A stretch of 64,000 nucleotides of DNA. Source: Adiantum capillus-veneris. Its lineage: Eukaryota; Streptophyta; Polypodiopsida; Polypodiales; Pteridaceae. The position numbers and the translations under genes were made by a program. Below the pieces are notes generated by a model, which ran no database searches, was not told the origin of the DNA, and saw only the letters and a program-made list of their open reading frames with translations. The stretch's first letter is position 1; each line of letters opens with the position of its first letter. The stretch lies in contig CM043966.1 in NCBI GenBank assembly GCA_014529385.2, positions 107,750,587 through 107,814,586 of the forward strand. The letters are read 5' to 3'. This document shows, one piece after another, positions 45,912-57,237 of the stretch.

Positions 45912-46736
45912 TTTTGCAATCTGCTCCTGCACATTAGAAAAGAGTCGGAACAACTCTTGCATGAGTTGGGCTCTTTGTTTGGCCGCCAAGCGCGCTTGCT
46001 CGCGCTCGCGATCTAATTTGGCTCTTCTTTCGTTGTTCACGTGCTATGGCTACCATTCTTTCTTGGCGTTCTGCATTTCTTTCTGCTTTTCTTGCTTCGC
46101 GTTCTAACTTCCTGTCCATCATTATCTTGTCGAAAGGCTCCATTGGAGTTAGTGCAATCCTTGGCGTAGATGGGGAAGGGGGAGGGTCGAAAATACCGCC
46201 TCGTGGGGAAAACTCTTCTTTGCCATTCCCGTGATCACCACCTCCATGCGAAGTATCCATACCACTTCGGGTGATGACCATCCACTGAAGTCTTGGGTTC
46301 ATAAGTTCCGAGGATCTTGGGTTGTTGAGTTCTTGAGGTTCTTGAGTCTTGAGGTTCTTGAGGTTCCGGAGTCTTGAGGTTCTTGAGGGTCGTGAGGGTC
46401 TTCTTTAGCTTGCAATCCATGCTAGAGAAGGATGTTCTCTTCACCCGAGTTCTTCTCTTTCCCGCGGGCGCACCCCTTGGCGGCCTTGCGCTCACATTAA
46501 GGTTGCTTTTTCCCACCTCACGTCGATTGGCCGGCCGCTAAGTGCACGGTCCGCTCTCAATGAGTGAAAAGAGAACAAGGGGAGGCTGGATAAGCCCTTC
46601 TTTCTTGGGTTTCCTGTCACTCTTCAAAAAGACGATTAGGAATCGACACGCCCAAGAAGACTTGGGTTACGTGCGACCGCAACAAGCAAAAAATTTATTG
46701 TGGTTCTTTCCTTGAGTGATACAGAACACTGTCAAA
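45912..46736 (-). mobile_element. Family A element A1: remaining internal region with gag-like start and leader
   Basis: In element orientation (minus) this runs from the primer site at 46737-46748 through a leader with GAGGTTCTT-type tandem repeats (about 46325-46405) to a coding start at about 46281 (MVITRSGMDTSHGGG). It continues with a proline stretch, TPRIALTPME and an arginine/glutamate-rich helix (EREARKAERNAERQERM). Frame 45934-46302 is cut by the G array at 45911. Its relative in A2 is at 60071-60511. Only the beginning of the element's protein survives here. Confidence 0.65.
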
Positions 46737-46748
46737 GCTCTGATATCA
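46737..46748 (-). promoter_or_regulatory. Primer binding site of A1 (one mismatch)
   Basis: The minus strand reads TGATATCAGAGC beside the LTR at 46750. The A2 counterpart at 60971-60982 is the perfect TGGTATCAGAGC. Complementary to initiator tRNA-Met. Confidence 0.85.
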
Positions 46749-46749
46749 A

Positions 46750-47965
46750 TGCAAGGTGCAACGGAAGTGAATGTTGAACTTTGCTCAAGATGAGTGCTCC
46801 GAACTGTGCTCAAGGTTCCTTTTACTTACGGAAGGGAGAGCCTTCCGTTCCTTTAGTGAGAGAGTGCAATGGACACAAACAAAGTGGTGAACACTGTGAA
46901 TGAAGGTGCTGAGACTGAGAGATAGAGAGAGAGAAGAATACGACACCAGAATGTTGTCAAACCCTCCTCCGAAGGCCCCACTCTCTATGGCGAGAACGGT
47001 CTACTATTGATTCCACAAATCTCTACAATGCTTGGACTTGCCGATGATGTCGACGACGATGAGGACGACGACGAGATGGGCTAAAATCTGAAAATGCTAA
47101 GGGCTGAAATCTGCAAATCTTTATCTGTTGAATTTGGAATCTGTCGGTGACGATGTCGATGGCGACGATGCAACGACGACGCGCTGAAAACGCAGATGCT
47201 GAAGTCTGCGTCTTCCGGGCTGAATCTGCAAACTACACGGGATTTGACCCTACGGCGAGGATCTGCGGAGGGAAGGTGAGATCTACGAGGTTCGGGACTT
47301 GTTCTGCGGAGTGTCTATGCTGAAAACTGAAAACGCTGGTCTTCTTGTTGGTTCTGTCGCGAAGATCTGCAAAAACACTGAGGTGCCAGGCTGATGCAAA
47401 AACGCTAGGGTTGATTCTTGTTCTGCTGTGGAAAATTGCTAACGCTAGGGCTGATCTGTGGTCGTGTTGTCGCCAGGCTGCTGCAATGCAAAAACGCTAG
47501 CTGATCTGGTTGCAAAAACGCTAGCTTGTTGCAGATGGTGCAAAACGCTAGGGTCTTGGTGGGGGTCTTGTTGAGAAGTTGCATGATGAACACAGAGTTC
47601 CTCCTACCTCTTCTGCCAAAAAGTGCTAGCGCTAGGTTTCTATATATATAAACTTATGAAATTTGCCCTACCTAGTTCCCAACAAAAGTCACTTAAAAAT
47701 AATAAGTGAAAAATGTCAAAAATAGGGAAAATAGGTTCTGTGCACTGGAAAATGCTCCTGATGGATTCTGATGGTAATGCTGATGATCATGTTGTGTGCA
47801 ACCAGAGGATATGCATCTACTCTAAGTGCCTGGGCATGCATGATCTGCGAACAGACTCACAAAAAGTGCCAGAACACTTCCTAGGCTAGACTGACTGGAC
47901 TGACTGAACCCTTGTCATGAAGTAGCTTATCCACGTACACAAAGGGTTGGATGTGTCGCGTGATA
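46750..47965 (-). mobile_element. Family A element A1: complete LTR (5' LTR in element orientation)
   Basis: The 1216-bp LTR is bounded in plus orientation by TGCAAGGTGCAACGG and GTGTCGCGTGATA. It contains many imperfect 'gctgaaaa(c)tg..aaaacgct' phrases. The target duplication tctgc follows at 47966-47970. It is collinear with the truncated LTR at 27315-27812 and with the A2 LTRs. Confidence 0.85.
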
Positions 47966-47970
47966 TCTGC
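47966..47970. repeat. Target-site duplication of A1, right (tctgc)
   Basis: Counterpart of tccgc at 27310-27314. Confidence 0.75.
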
Positions 47971-48854
47971 AAAGCATTTGACACAGTACCCAGAGCTAGA
48001 TTGATGCGCAAATTACAAGAGATGGGAGTACCCATAGAGCTCATTTGGGGGGTCATGGCATTATACAGGTCAGTAGTGGGACATGTACGCACCTCGAAGG
48101 ATCTATCTACACCGGTTTACTCCACTATTGGGGTGAAGCACGGCTTCCCGCTCTCTCCTACTCTATTTGGTATGTATGTGGATGAGGTTTCTGACTACAT
48201 TGAGAGAGATGGTGACAGAGGTGCACAGCTGGCAGGGACATGGATTCCACTATTGTTCACTATTGTTATATGCTGATGATATTGTGTTGATCTCTGACTC
48301 TCCAAAGGGGATGCAACATCACTTGGATGCTTTGCATAGATTTGCCCATGAAAGTGGTTTATCTGTCAACCTTGGTAAAACCAAGGTCATGGTATTTAAT
48401 ACCACCCCACAGTGAATCAAGAGGTCAGCACCCGCATTCACATACGGCCAGGGGACAATGGAGTATACAGATGCTTACACTTACCTTGGAGGGTTTTTAG
48501 TGGTCCAGCATTTTCATTGAGGAGAGCAACAGAGACTAGATTGACCAGAGCCCATGCAACATTGGGTAGATTGGAGAGGATGTGTTTACAGGTTCAATTT
48601 CAAGAGCCTCGAACGAAGCTCTGGCTCTTTGACACTTTGGTGGCTTCTACATTGCTCTATGGAGCTGAGATATGGGGACCTTCATTGGATCATCACGGGA
48701 GGACTCGTCGCATTGATGTATGGGGAGACATCGAGAAACCTCTGGTCTCTATGATCTCGCGGCTCATTAGAGCCAAGGCTTCAGTACCACGTGCCATCAT
48801 CCGAGCAGAGCTAGCTGTCCCCCCACTAGTGATTGAGGCACTCACCAAATCTGT
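47971..48854 (+). pseudogene. Host LINE: ORF2 reverse transcriptase, middle part
   Basis: It resumes exactly where 27314 stopped: KAFDTVPRARLM, GVPIELIWG, GFPLSPTLFGMYVDEV, then the active-site box [12 protein letters not shown] (about 48270). The 10-base duplication 'cactattgtt' near 48250 throws the frame just before [20 protein letters not shown] is followed by TGA. The thumb region (PRTKLWLFDTLVAS) continues in a further frame up to VIEALTKSV at 48854, where A2 is inserted. The conserved catalytic residues are present but the frame is broken. Confidence 0.9.
48850..48854. repeat. Target-site duplication of A2, left (tctgt)
   Basis: A perfect match to 62164-62168. Joining the LINE across it gives the reading seen in the uninterrupted copy at 11523-11560. 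Confidence 0.85.
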
Positions 48855-50017
48855 TGTAAGGTGTAGCGGAATGAATGTTTGAACTTTGCTCAAGATAGTG
48901 CTCCAAACTGTGCCCAAGGTTCTTTTTGTTCTTATGGAAGGGAGAGCCTTCCGTTCTTAATGAGAGAGTGCAATGGACACAAACAAAGTGAATGGACACT
49001 ATGCGTGAAAGTGTATGAGACTGAGAGATAGAGAGAGAAGAGAAATACGACACCAAAGACGTTGTAAAACCCTCCTCCGAAGGCCCCACTCTCGTCGACG
49101 AGTGGTCTACTATTGATTGCACAAACTGGTACAAACTGAATGCATGTGACTGATGCAAGTCTAGGCTAGGTCGATGACGACGACGGGGATGGCGAGACCG
49201 ACCTAAGGGCTGAAACCTGACGCTTATGAACTACTGTCCAAAAATGCAGCTGGCTGAAATCTGCTACTGCTGAAAACGCTAGGAAAAACGCTGGTATCTG
49301 TTGATCTTTGTCGCTGAAAATCTGCTGCTATGAGGACTGAAAACTGATGGTCCTTAGGGCTGAAAACTGTTGGTCTTTACCTGCTTAAAATCGCCATGCA
49401 CAAAAGCTGCAAATCTGGAAATGCTAAGGCTTCTGAAAAACGCCAGGGCTGCAGAGCTTTCCTTGGAGGAAAAACGCTAGCAATTGAGGATCTTTGGCGA
49501 TACTTGCTTGGATGGAAAAATGCCAAGGCTGAGGATCTGCTGGCGATGGTACTTGATGAAAAACGCCAGGGGAGAGAGTCTCTGCTTGGAGGGGAAACCG
49601 CCACCAAGGGTTCTTGCATGAAAGTTGCCTGTTGAGCTTGGGCTCCTGCTGCCTCTTCTGCCAATTAGTGCTAGTCTAGGTTTGCTTATATACAAACTTA
49701 CTCAATTTGCCCTACCTACTTTCCAACAAAAGTCGCTTAAAAATAATAAGTGAAAAATGTCAAAAATAGGTAAAACAGGCTAAATGCATTGGAAAATTCC
49801 CCTGAAGGATTCTGATGGATTCTGTTGGGAATGCTTATGATCATGTTGTGTGCAACCAAAGGATATGCATCTACACTAAGTGACTGGGCATGCACAGTCT
49901 GCGAACAGACTCACAAAAGTGTCAGATCACTTCTAATCTAGACTGACTGGACTGACGGAACCCTTGTTATACTATAGCTTGTCCACGGACACATAGGGTT
50001 GGATGTGTCACGTGACA
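48855..50017 (-). mobile_element. Family A element A2: left LTR (3' LTR in element orientation, 1163 bp)
   Basis: It runs from TGTAAGGTGTAGCGG to CACGTGACA in plus orientation. Immediately outside lies the minus-strand polypurine tract (plus 50018-50030, tcccctccttttc). It has the same degenerate 'gctgaaaacgctagg' repeats as the other A LTRs (49240-49590). Confidence 0.9.
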
Positions 50018-50791
50018 TCCCCTCCTTTTCAAAGTGAGGTACTGGTACCGAACTGTATGGCGTCGAGGGAGATTGCCAATAGCATCCGGAATCCTGGAAG
50101 GGACTCTTCGCCCGCCCACTCTGATGTGTGGGTCGTGCGGTACTTGAACTTCATAAAGGTCTGCAACGCTTGCTTCTGTGGGCCGCGCCGAAAGCGACAC
50201 AAAGTCTTCTGTGGCTCCTTCAATGCTTCAACTTCGTCGAGAGTCATGCTTCTTTCTTCTTCAATAATCTCCATGGCTGCAAATTCCTGAAACCACTTCC
50301 AACACAAAAACATGAACATACCTATTCCATGTAAAGTAAGTGAAAAAAATCTCGGCTTCCTCAAAGACTGTGCATGCAATGTAGATGAACAAAGAGACGG
50401 AGTGCTAACCCGTTCACCACACACACGCAAACAATGAGATCAAATCTTGTCGTGCTGATCTAAATCAATCAACTGTGGCAAGTCACAACGGAAATGCCCA
50501 TGCTTGGTGCTCATACTTTCATGTGAGCTTTCTACAAATGTGTCATGCCAAGGAAGAGACATGAAATGTGACTTCCTTGAATGCCTACTTTTCAGCTTTT
50601 CATGAAAAATCCGCATACATTCGTGCTCATTCATGAGTGAGACGTGCTCAACGTACAATATGTCATGCCTAGGAAAAGGGATCACATAGAGATGCTGACG
50701 AAAATACAAGAAACGATCACGAATGAAACACTCGACCAATGCATGCTGACTAATCATGCAAACACATAATACTTCATGTGAGGGTTCCTTG
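50018..50791 (-). mobile_element. Family A element A2: 3' internal region with two open frames
   Basis: On the minus strand, a frame at 50440-50757 (FIRDRFLYFRQHLYVIPF, histidine-rich) and one at 50029-50430 (AAMEIIEEERSMTLDEVEAL, then FMKFKYRTTHTSEWAGEES) follow each other toward the polypurine tract. The last motif faintly resembles a chromodomain (hydrophobic-K-F-K..W..E), but that is weak. No reverse transcriptase or integrase is present anywhere in A2, whose own length without the nested D element is only about 4.4 kb. Confidence 0.5.
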
Positions 50792-50796
50792 GACCT
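50792..50796. repeat. Target-site duplication of D, left (gacct)
   Basis: A perfect match to gacct at 59732-59736. Confidence 0.9.
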
Positions 50797-51369
50797 TGTT
50801 AACCCTCACGGCTCACGGACACCCTATCACCTACGACGGACGTTGTATTATTTATTTGGTAGAGTCAGGTACCGGGCTTGTCGGTCCAATAGGAAGAGGG
50901 TAAGAGTGATCGCCAATGAGAGACGCACTCTAACTGGAACATTCAAGGGATTAGTTGGCTAAGCATGGGCGCCCAAGTGTGAATGGGGCGAGCTCATATA
51001 AAAGTCAACTAAACCTAAAATTCACTCATTCTCTCATTTGTGCAATTGAAGAGTGCTCTTGCTCCATCTCCATCTTCCTCTTCTTCATCTCTTTGTGTGT
51101 GTGTATGCGTGAGAGAGAGAGAGAGAGTGTGTGCGATCGAGCATTGCGGCGGCATGACGGCGGCGAGGCGGTTGAGCACGGCGTAGCGGCGTCTCCCTCT
51201 TCTTCGCGGCGAGGAATCCTCCACGAAGCAAGCGTAGAGCGGTGAGTGACACACCATCGTCATCTTTGAGCTTACTAGTTTAGGCTTGTTGTGTGCTTGG
51301 AGCCATTTGTAGCTCGCACGCCGTGTATCAGCAAGTTCCTTGCATTGACACGTGCGACATACGCGCACA
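50797..51369 (+). mobile_element. D 5' LTR (573 bp)
   Basis: TGTTAACCCTCACGGCTC..ACGCGCACA. TATA box at 50997-51002. (GA)n/(GT)n stretch near 51090-51130. It matches the 3' LTR at 59163-59731 with only scattered differences. Confidence 0.95.
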
Positions 51370-51373
51370 TTTT

Positions 51374-51391
51374 TGGAGCCGCTGCCGAGGA
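51374..51391 (+). promoter_or_regulatory. D primer binding site (tRNA-Asp type)
   Basis: TGGAGCCGCTGCCGAGGA, four bases after the LTR, is close to the TGGCGCCGTTGCCGGGGA site of Athila/Tat elements, which is complementary to tRNA-Asp. Confidence 0.7.
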
Positions 51392-51518
51392 ATGCCATAC
51401 ACTAAGCTTGAATGGCACTCTGTGCTTCTTTTGTGGTACAATTTCTATTGTAGGAAAGGTAAGGAAGGAGGGTGTGTGTGTTGAGAAGAGGGATTTGGTG
51501 TTATACTGTGTGTTTTTT

Positions 51519-51640
51519 TTGTTAATGGAGTTTTCAAAGGTACTGCGTTTATTCTCTATGTATTAAGGTTGTTAGTTTTCTTTGTTAATGGAGTTTTCAA
51601 AGGTACTGTGTTTATTCTCTGTGTACTAAGGTTGTTAGTT
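51519..51640. repeat. Two-copy tandem repeat in the D leader
   Basis: 'ttgttaatggagttttcaaa' to 'aaggttgttagttttct' occurs twice with a period of about 60 bases. Confidence 0.8.
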
Positions 51641-51756
51641 TTCTGTGTACAGTAAATAGAAAGTAGATCTGTGAGAGTTAATAGAGTGTGTTAGTGTGTA
51701 ACAGTAGGTGTATTAGTTAGAAGTAGGTAGATAGAGTGTGTGTGCTCTCGCGCAGG

Positions 51757-51822
51757 CCGCGGCAATCTTATCCTTTTTTTTAAAAATCAAAAAAAAAATT
51801 TAAAGAGGGTAAGATTGCCGCG
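51757..51822 (+). promoter_or_regulatory. Long hairpin in the D leader RNA
   Basis: CGCGGCAATCTTA near 51758 pairs with TAAGATTGCCGCG ending at 51822 (13 perfect pairs plus CC/GG), separated by an A/T-rich loop. It lies between the primer site and gag, where retroelements keep packaging or dimerisation signals; that role is only inferred. Confidence 0.6.
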
Positions 51823-52099
51823 ATCGCCTTTTAAAATTACGAATTTTAGCTTCACACGTAACTAAAAATTGATTTTTTGAGGACAACGGAACTTCAGATG
51901 CCCGAAAATTGTGTTGTAAAGCACACAGCAACCCTCTAAGTGATACGCTCGTTTCGAGCTATCACACACTTTAATCAAAAAAATCAAACATTAAAAAATA
52001 TTAAAAACGTAAAAAACACGAGTAAAAACGGACGCTTAAAAAAGGTAAGCGATTAACCTTCGAGGTTATTCGCCGACGCTTGTAGGGTACCAAAGGCAC

Positions 52100-52876
52100 A
52101 TGCATCTGCGCTCTGGTCACGTGCTAGAGACGGAGCAACTAGAGAGAATTTCAACTTACGCGAGTTCTCAATATCCACCTACTTTAGGTTCCGGGCCCTC
52201 GGCGGGGACTCAAGGTAGTACAAACCAAGACCCGAACATAGCGGTTAGTGACTCTTCCTCTGACTACGACATCATGGAGGGTTTCCCAATGCCTAATCCC
52301 GATAGCTCAAGCCAAGACATGCATGCCATGGACCCGCGGTCCGGGCTGAGCGTGCTTAGCCGCCTGAAGGAAACCTTTAGTAGAGCCACTCGCTCCGAAC
52401 ATGGAGCTAATGATGTAAATGAGGGGGGTAGGGAAGTAAATTCTCCATTCGTGACCAACGTAGACCCTATACCGTTAGAGAATGTGCACGTGAATACTTC
52501 ATTCACTGCACCTCCTGACTCTTCAGAGTTATTTCCCTCCGAGGTCATATTACCCGATGGTAGAAGCCTTGCCGAAGTGCAAGAGGTTGAGCGATATATC
52601 CTTGCAGCGAGGGAAAAGGAAGTCGAGAGCTTACGCAAGGCGGAGCAACGAAGAGAGTTAAAAGTGAAAGCCCCTATGTCAATATCCTTGCTAAGAGAGA
52701 AATCAAGTGCTCCTGACTTAGCAACCGCTAAGAGCCAACCCCTAGAAAGCAACATTGCACCTGGCACCTCAATCCTAGATAGAGTGTTCCTAAATGAGAA
52801 CTGGGAGTACGAACTACAAACGAAAACTCTGACCGACCTATACACACAGGTCACACCTATCACGTGGGTTGGTTAG
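52100..52876 (+). pseudogene. gag: D gag, N-terminal part (258 codons)
   Basis: The first open frame begins MHLRSGHVLETEQL, typical of plant gypsy gag starts. It continues through a serine/proline-rich acidic stretch (residues about 25-130) to a charged helix (VERYILAAREKEVESL, about residues 165-190), ending TQVTPITWVG at TAG. The frame shifts to the next one by a 13-base overlap (GTG 52864). Whether the shift is programmed or decay is unclear; later stops argue for decay. Confidence 0.7.
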
Positions 52877-53470
52877 ATGTCCTACAATCCACAATGGGTG
52901 CTACTAGTGTGGAGGATCAACAACAAAGAGTTTGTGAGGTCATCCACAAGGTCATTGAGTTAAAGAGAGAGAACAAGGGGATCAACATGCCTTCAACGGG
53001 TCTCATGAGATTCTTAGATACAGGAAAGGCTAAACAACCGACCTTATCGCAAATGGGGACTCCCTCGGTAAGTCCGATGGATCCTCCATATGTTGTTTCT
53101 CCAGGAGTCTCAGTGCAATCTGAGTCCACAAGTGATAGCTTCACCTTTCTAAGTCTAGCTCATCTTTCCCTTGATGACACCACGGCTACCATGCCTACCC
53201 CAATGATGGGCATGCCGAGAAACATGCCATGGACCTCATTTGTTAGTAAAGCACCCCTACATGGTAGCTCAATGCCTGCAACAGTACCTACAAGTGTGTA
53301 CCAATCGTATGTACCTATGGGTCATCACACTCATATAGTCCCTACCCCTCCCAAGGTTTCAACTACCTATGCTCCACAACCACAACACCCAAGTTCTTAT
53401 TTCCATGGGACTATACCGGCTAGCATTAGCATGTCACATCCGACGTCTGCTATGCCTAGGGCCACACATG
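52864..53470 (+). pseudogene. gag: D gag, proline-rich linker in a shifted frame
   Basis: GWLDVLQSTMGATS leads into a low-complexity methionine/proline/serine/threonine region, coherent up to about HPTSAMPRATHE near 53475. The coherent reading then passes to the frame starting MNFGPPHGTT. The region resembles long unstructured linkers of Tat-type gag proteins. Confidence 0.6.
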
Positions 53471-54760
53471 AACTTTGGACCACCACATGGCACAACATCG
53501 TACCCAACGTGGAACCCAAGGGCTTCCTATGCGCCAAGCCCAATGCCAATACCTACTCCACATGTAGTCTTTGGAGCACCTCCACCCACGGTGCCTGCTC
53601 ATTTAGGTGACTTGGCAACATTTGTTCAAGCTATCGGTCGATCTATTGCTGAGAATATGCGTTACGCGCCTGATAGAGAGCCTAGAACTAAGCCAGTACA
53701 AATAGCCAAGCTCACACAAAAATTTAGTGGAGACGGGGATGTGAAAAAGCATATCGAAGTGCTTGAACAAATATGCGATTCTCTAGGAGAACACAATGAC
53801 CTACATAAGAGCAATGCTTTAAGCCTAACCTTAAGTGGAAAGGCTGGGGATTGGTATAGAACCCTAAGGGTGGAAGAAAAAACGATTTACCATACTCTTA
53901 GGAGACTGTTCTTAAAAGAATACATACGAGAGGGAGTGCTTTGGGGTGTAGCCTCTCAGCTCCAGAAAGCCCAACAAGAGGAAGGAGAATCAGTAAGAGA
54001 TTTTATTAGTCGCTTGAAGCATTTGAATTCTCGATGTAATCCAAATGAGCGCTTCAACAATAACCAATTGCTTGATAGATTCATTAGGGGATTACGACAT
54101 GAGGATATCTACAATGGTTTAGTCATTACAGGTATCACCACTTGGAAAGCAGTCACCACCAATGCGATCCAATTGGAGGATAATTTAATGATTCAAGGAG
54201 AAAGAGTGTCTGTTGAGCCTAAATCTATTAGCTCGCAAGCATCGGGGCATCAGCCAATGACCCTAAAGCCTATTGCTAAGGAGCCAAAGATATCTGAGAT
54301 GACTTTAACAGATCTCACCAAGGCTATTCAAGAGAGTCTTAGAGACAATCGTGCTCCGCAAAACAATCATATGTATCCAAGAAGGGAGCAACAATGGTGC
54401 TCAGTATGCTATGGACCGCATAGTACCAGTGAATGCCCTACTTTTAGAGTAAAATTCAATGGGAATTGCAATGCCTGTGGAAGGTATGGTCATCAAGCTA
54501 AGGATTGCATAGTATTTAAGCGCGCGATGGCCAATAGACCAACCTTAGCATGGACAGACACACCTCGAGTGCCTGCATTGATGCCAGCCCCACCTCTTGA
54601 ACAAACAGCACAACACATGGTCCCTAGGACCCAAAATGTTGTTCAAACAACACCTTTACCACCTCCAGTGCTAGGACCGCAACCACCACATCCGAGAATC
54701 ACTTCTGTGAATCAAGTGGGTTGTGAGTCATCTATTGCTTGTTTGGAAGGCTTTGAGTAA
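53471..54760 (+). pseudogene. gag: D gag, capsid domain and first two zinc knuckles
   Basis: The retrotransposon gag domain is clear (LSLTLSGKAGDWYRTLR, FLKEYIREGVLWG, ESVRDFISRLKHLNSRCN, LDRFIRGLRHEDIYNGL), at about 53755-54190. Two zinc motifs follow: CSVCYGPHSTSEC (54398-54436, CX2CX3HX4C) and the canonical CNACGRYGHQAKDC (54467-54508, CX2CX4HX4C). A proline-rich tail ends at TAA 54758-54760, but the same frame continues coherently beyond it. The capsid part belongs to virus-like particle assembly. Confidence 0.85.
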
Positions 54761-55807
54761 GATATAGATCCTAATATTGCTTATGGGATGGATGTGTTTG
54801 AAGAAAGTCCACAATACTACATGGAGGACTATTGGAGACAAGTCAAACCTATATATCAAGTAGCTGCTCTTGCGGCAAGAGGTCAAAATATCAATTACAC
54901 TGCTAAGAGACCACCTCTTCAATGCTACGAGTGTGGAGGTCCACATCGTATAGCCGAGTGTCCTATTAGGCTACAAAAGAACGCTACACTAATGCAAACC
55001 AATCAAGCGAGCACGTCTACAATGCCGATACTCATGTGTAATCGATGTGGCATAGATCATTTGATTGCCCAATGTCCAAATAATCCAAATGCACCGAAGA
55101 TCACGCCATTAAACTTGATTGAAGTTACCGAGGAGCCATCACAAAGTACACCTGTGGTACCAGTAAACGTACTCACACGATCGATGCTCCAAAAACAAAA
55201 CTATATTTTTGAGGAAAGAGACACAACATCAATTGCCCAATCTCAGAAAAAGAAAACACGAAGGAAGAGATCGCAAAAAGCAGCGAAGTCAGACCCCAAT
55301 TCAAAGACCAACATAAGGACTGGTGACAACCCTGTATATATGAACGACGCTGAAGAGGATTCTGATTCAAGTGAAACCATGGAGACCAAAACGACCACTA
55401 AAATAGAAACCAACAAGGAAGATCTTCATGAGCCACAATGGCCAGGATCCAAAAAGAAGATAGGAACTTACCCAAACCCTACAGAGGAGATTGAGCGAGT
55501 CAAGCAATTAAGGAGTTTGATAGAAGATACCCAAAGGGATCTAGAACCAACATCTAGGCAGATCCAGATTACAGACACCGTCTTCCCTACGCAACATCAA
55601 CCTCACCAAGTCCATAGACCCTTAGCTATACGTAGTGTCATCCAAGAAGAAAGTGACTTAAAGTCATGGGAAAGTGGGCGTACTCACTTCTTGATGGAAA
55701 GAATGTTTACAGAGGGACTACTTGATCCTATCGAAGAAATGGAGATCCCATCTTCCCCACGTCAAGGGACTCAAGGCCAAAAGGTGCCGTTAACATTGCC
55801 AAATTGA
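54761..55807 (+). pseudogene. gag: D gag, C-terminal part with two more zinc motifs
   Basis: It continues in frame after the TAA. CYECGGPHRIAEC (54923-54961) and CNRCGIDHLIAQC (55035-55075), both CX2CX3HX4C, are followed by a lysine/arginine-rich stretch (QKKKTRRKRSQKAAKS, about 55245) and an acidic part. The frame ends at 55805-55807 and passes to frame 55804. Four zinc motifs in one gag region is unusually many. Confidence 0.7.
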
Positions 55808-57237
55808 TGGATTTCATGTCTTCAGAAGTTAGAACCACCATCATGTCCAAACTATATAAAGACCCTAAGCTAGTCTCAGCTCTTCGAGCCTTCCTCAATG
55901 GAGAACTAAAGTTTGGGCTACCACAATTTGCACAAATGGATGGAGCTGGGGAGATGCCAATAGAGGAGGAACACTTAGATCCACAACCCAACCTAGATGA
56001 GAACCTTGTTATAGAAATACCTGTTAACAAGTTGGGATAATACTTTGAGGGTGATGAATCCAATGCGACTATACCAATCACTACTAAGGGATTAATTGTG
56101 AAGGGAATCCTTGATGGTGGCGCTGGGGTTAGCATTGTGACTAAAAAATGCTGGGAAACTATGGGAAGACCTCACCTTGCGACCACAACCATAGTAGTGA
56201 AGATGGCCAATGGGTCTATTGTTAAACCTATTGGGATGCTAGAAGATCTCAAGATCAAGGTCTTTGGACATAAAATAAGGATTACCTTTATTGTTATGGA
56301 TTTCTTCAAACACACTATGGTATCGGAGATGATCTTAGGACGTCCTTTCATGAGGGAAGAAAAAATGGTATATGACTGGTCTAAAAACCATGTCTACTTG
56401 CAATTCCAAGATTCTGTCATTCGAGTGGATCTTGTGACGGGTCGAGCACATCCTCTAGGAAACAGGTTTATAGTTGATCATAGATCTGACACCACAGTTC
56501 ACTCAGCCCCATTGCAGTATTGTTATACATGTAAAGCGGACACTGATGTTGGGGAAGATTCTCCTTATATGGATGTGCTACCTGGGATGACTGAGTCAGA
56601 CAATGTGGATTGGGTCCACCTAACAGCAACCATAGACACTTGGGAAAACAGGGGGACCACCTGGGTATCACCCAAGGGCGATGAAATGCCCGTACCCTTA
56701 AATATGCTACAAGCAATGCATATAGCTTTTGACAAAACTCATCCTAATATAACGAAGAAAACATACAAGTGGGTCCCTAAATCTTCTTTAGCGACCATGG
56801 CTGATGCTAAAAAACAGAAGCCTTGTAAGAAACGTCTCACTCGCTCCAAGAAAAGTAAGAAAATGTTGCGATGGATTCCTAAACGACTATTGGAAGCCCA
56901 GGGCTACTATCAAGGAAATGATCAAATCTGGGTGCCAAAACGTAAATTGTGCTCTTACTTGTCACCTGACCCATGTGAGCCCAATCTTGTAGCTCCAAAA
57001 CGAATTGACAATCGCGGAAAGAAAAAAATCACAGAATGCTACACACCCGCTCCGGAGCTAGTTTGGGTACCGAAGAAAGAGCGATTTGTTCCACCTAGCT
57101 TAGGAAGGGGGGAGTCCCATGAAGCTTCTAGCTCCTCATGTAATGCATCCATAGAGGTAAAAGCTTCTCCACAGCCTCCACCTACAATAGGGGACCTCCA
57201 TAAAGTTACAAAGGAGTCCACACCTTCCAATGTTTAA
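55804..57237 (+). pseudogene. D protease with C-terminal WVPK-repeat extension
   Basis: A gag-protease linker (MSKLYKDPKLVSALRAF) is followed by an in-frame TAA at 56038-56040. Then comes an aspartic protease with ILDGGAGVSIV (D-G-G-A at 56113, where D-[ST]-G-[AS] is usual) and MILGRPFM near 56331. After the protease, instead of RT, there is a basic extension with four spaced motifs W-[VI]-P-K at about 56770, 56872, 56929 and 57064. The open frame ends at 57237. Retroviral-type proteases cleave gag; the changed active-site motif makes activity uncertain. The repeat extension has no counterpart I recognise. Confidence 0.65.

Noticed and set aside
50029-50200. Chromodomain at the end of element A2
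   Set aside because: Only a faint K-F-K..W..E pattern; kept as a remark in the feature, not called as a domain.
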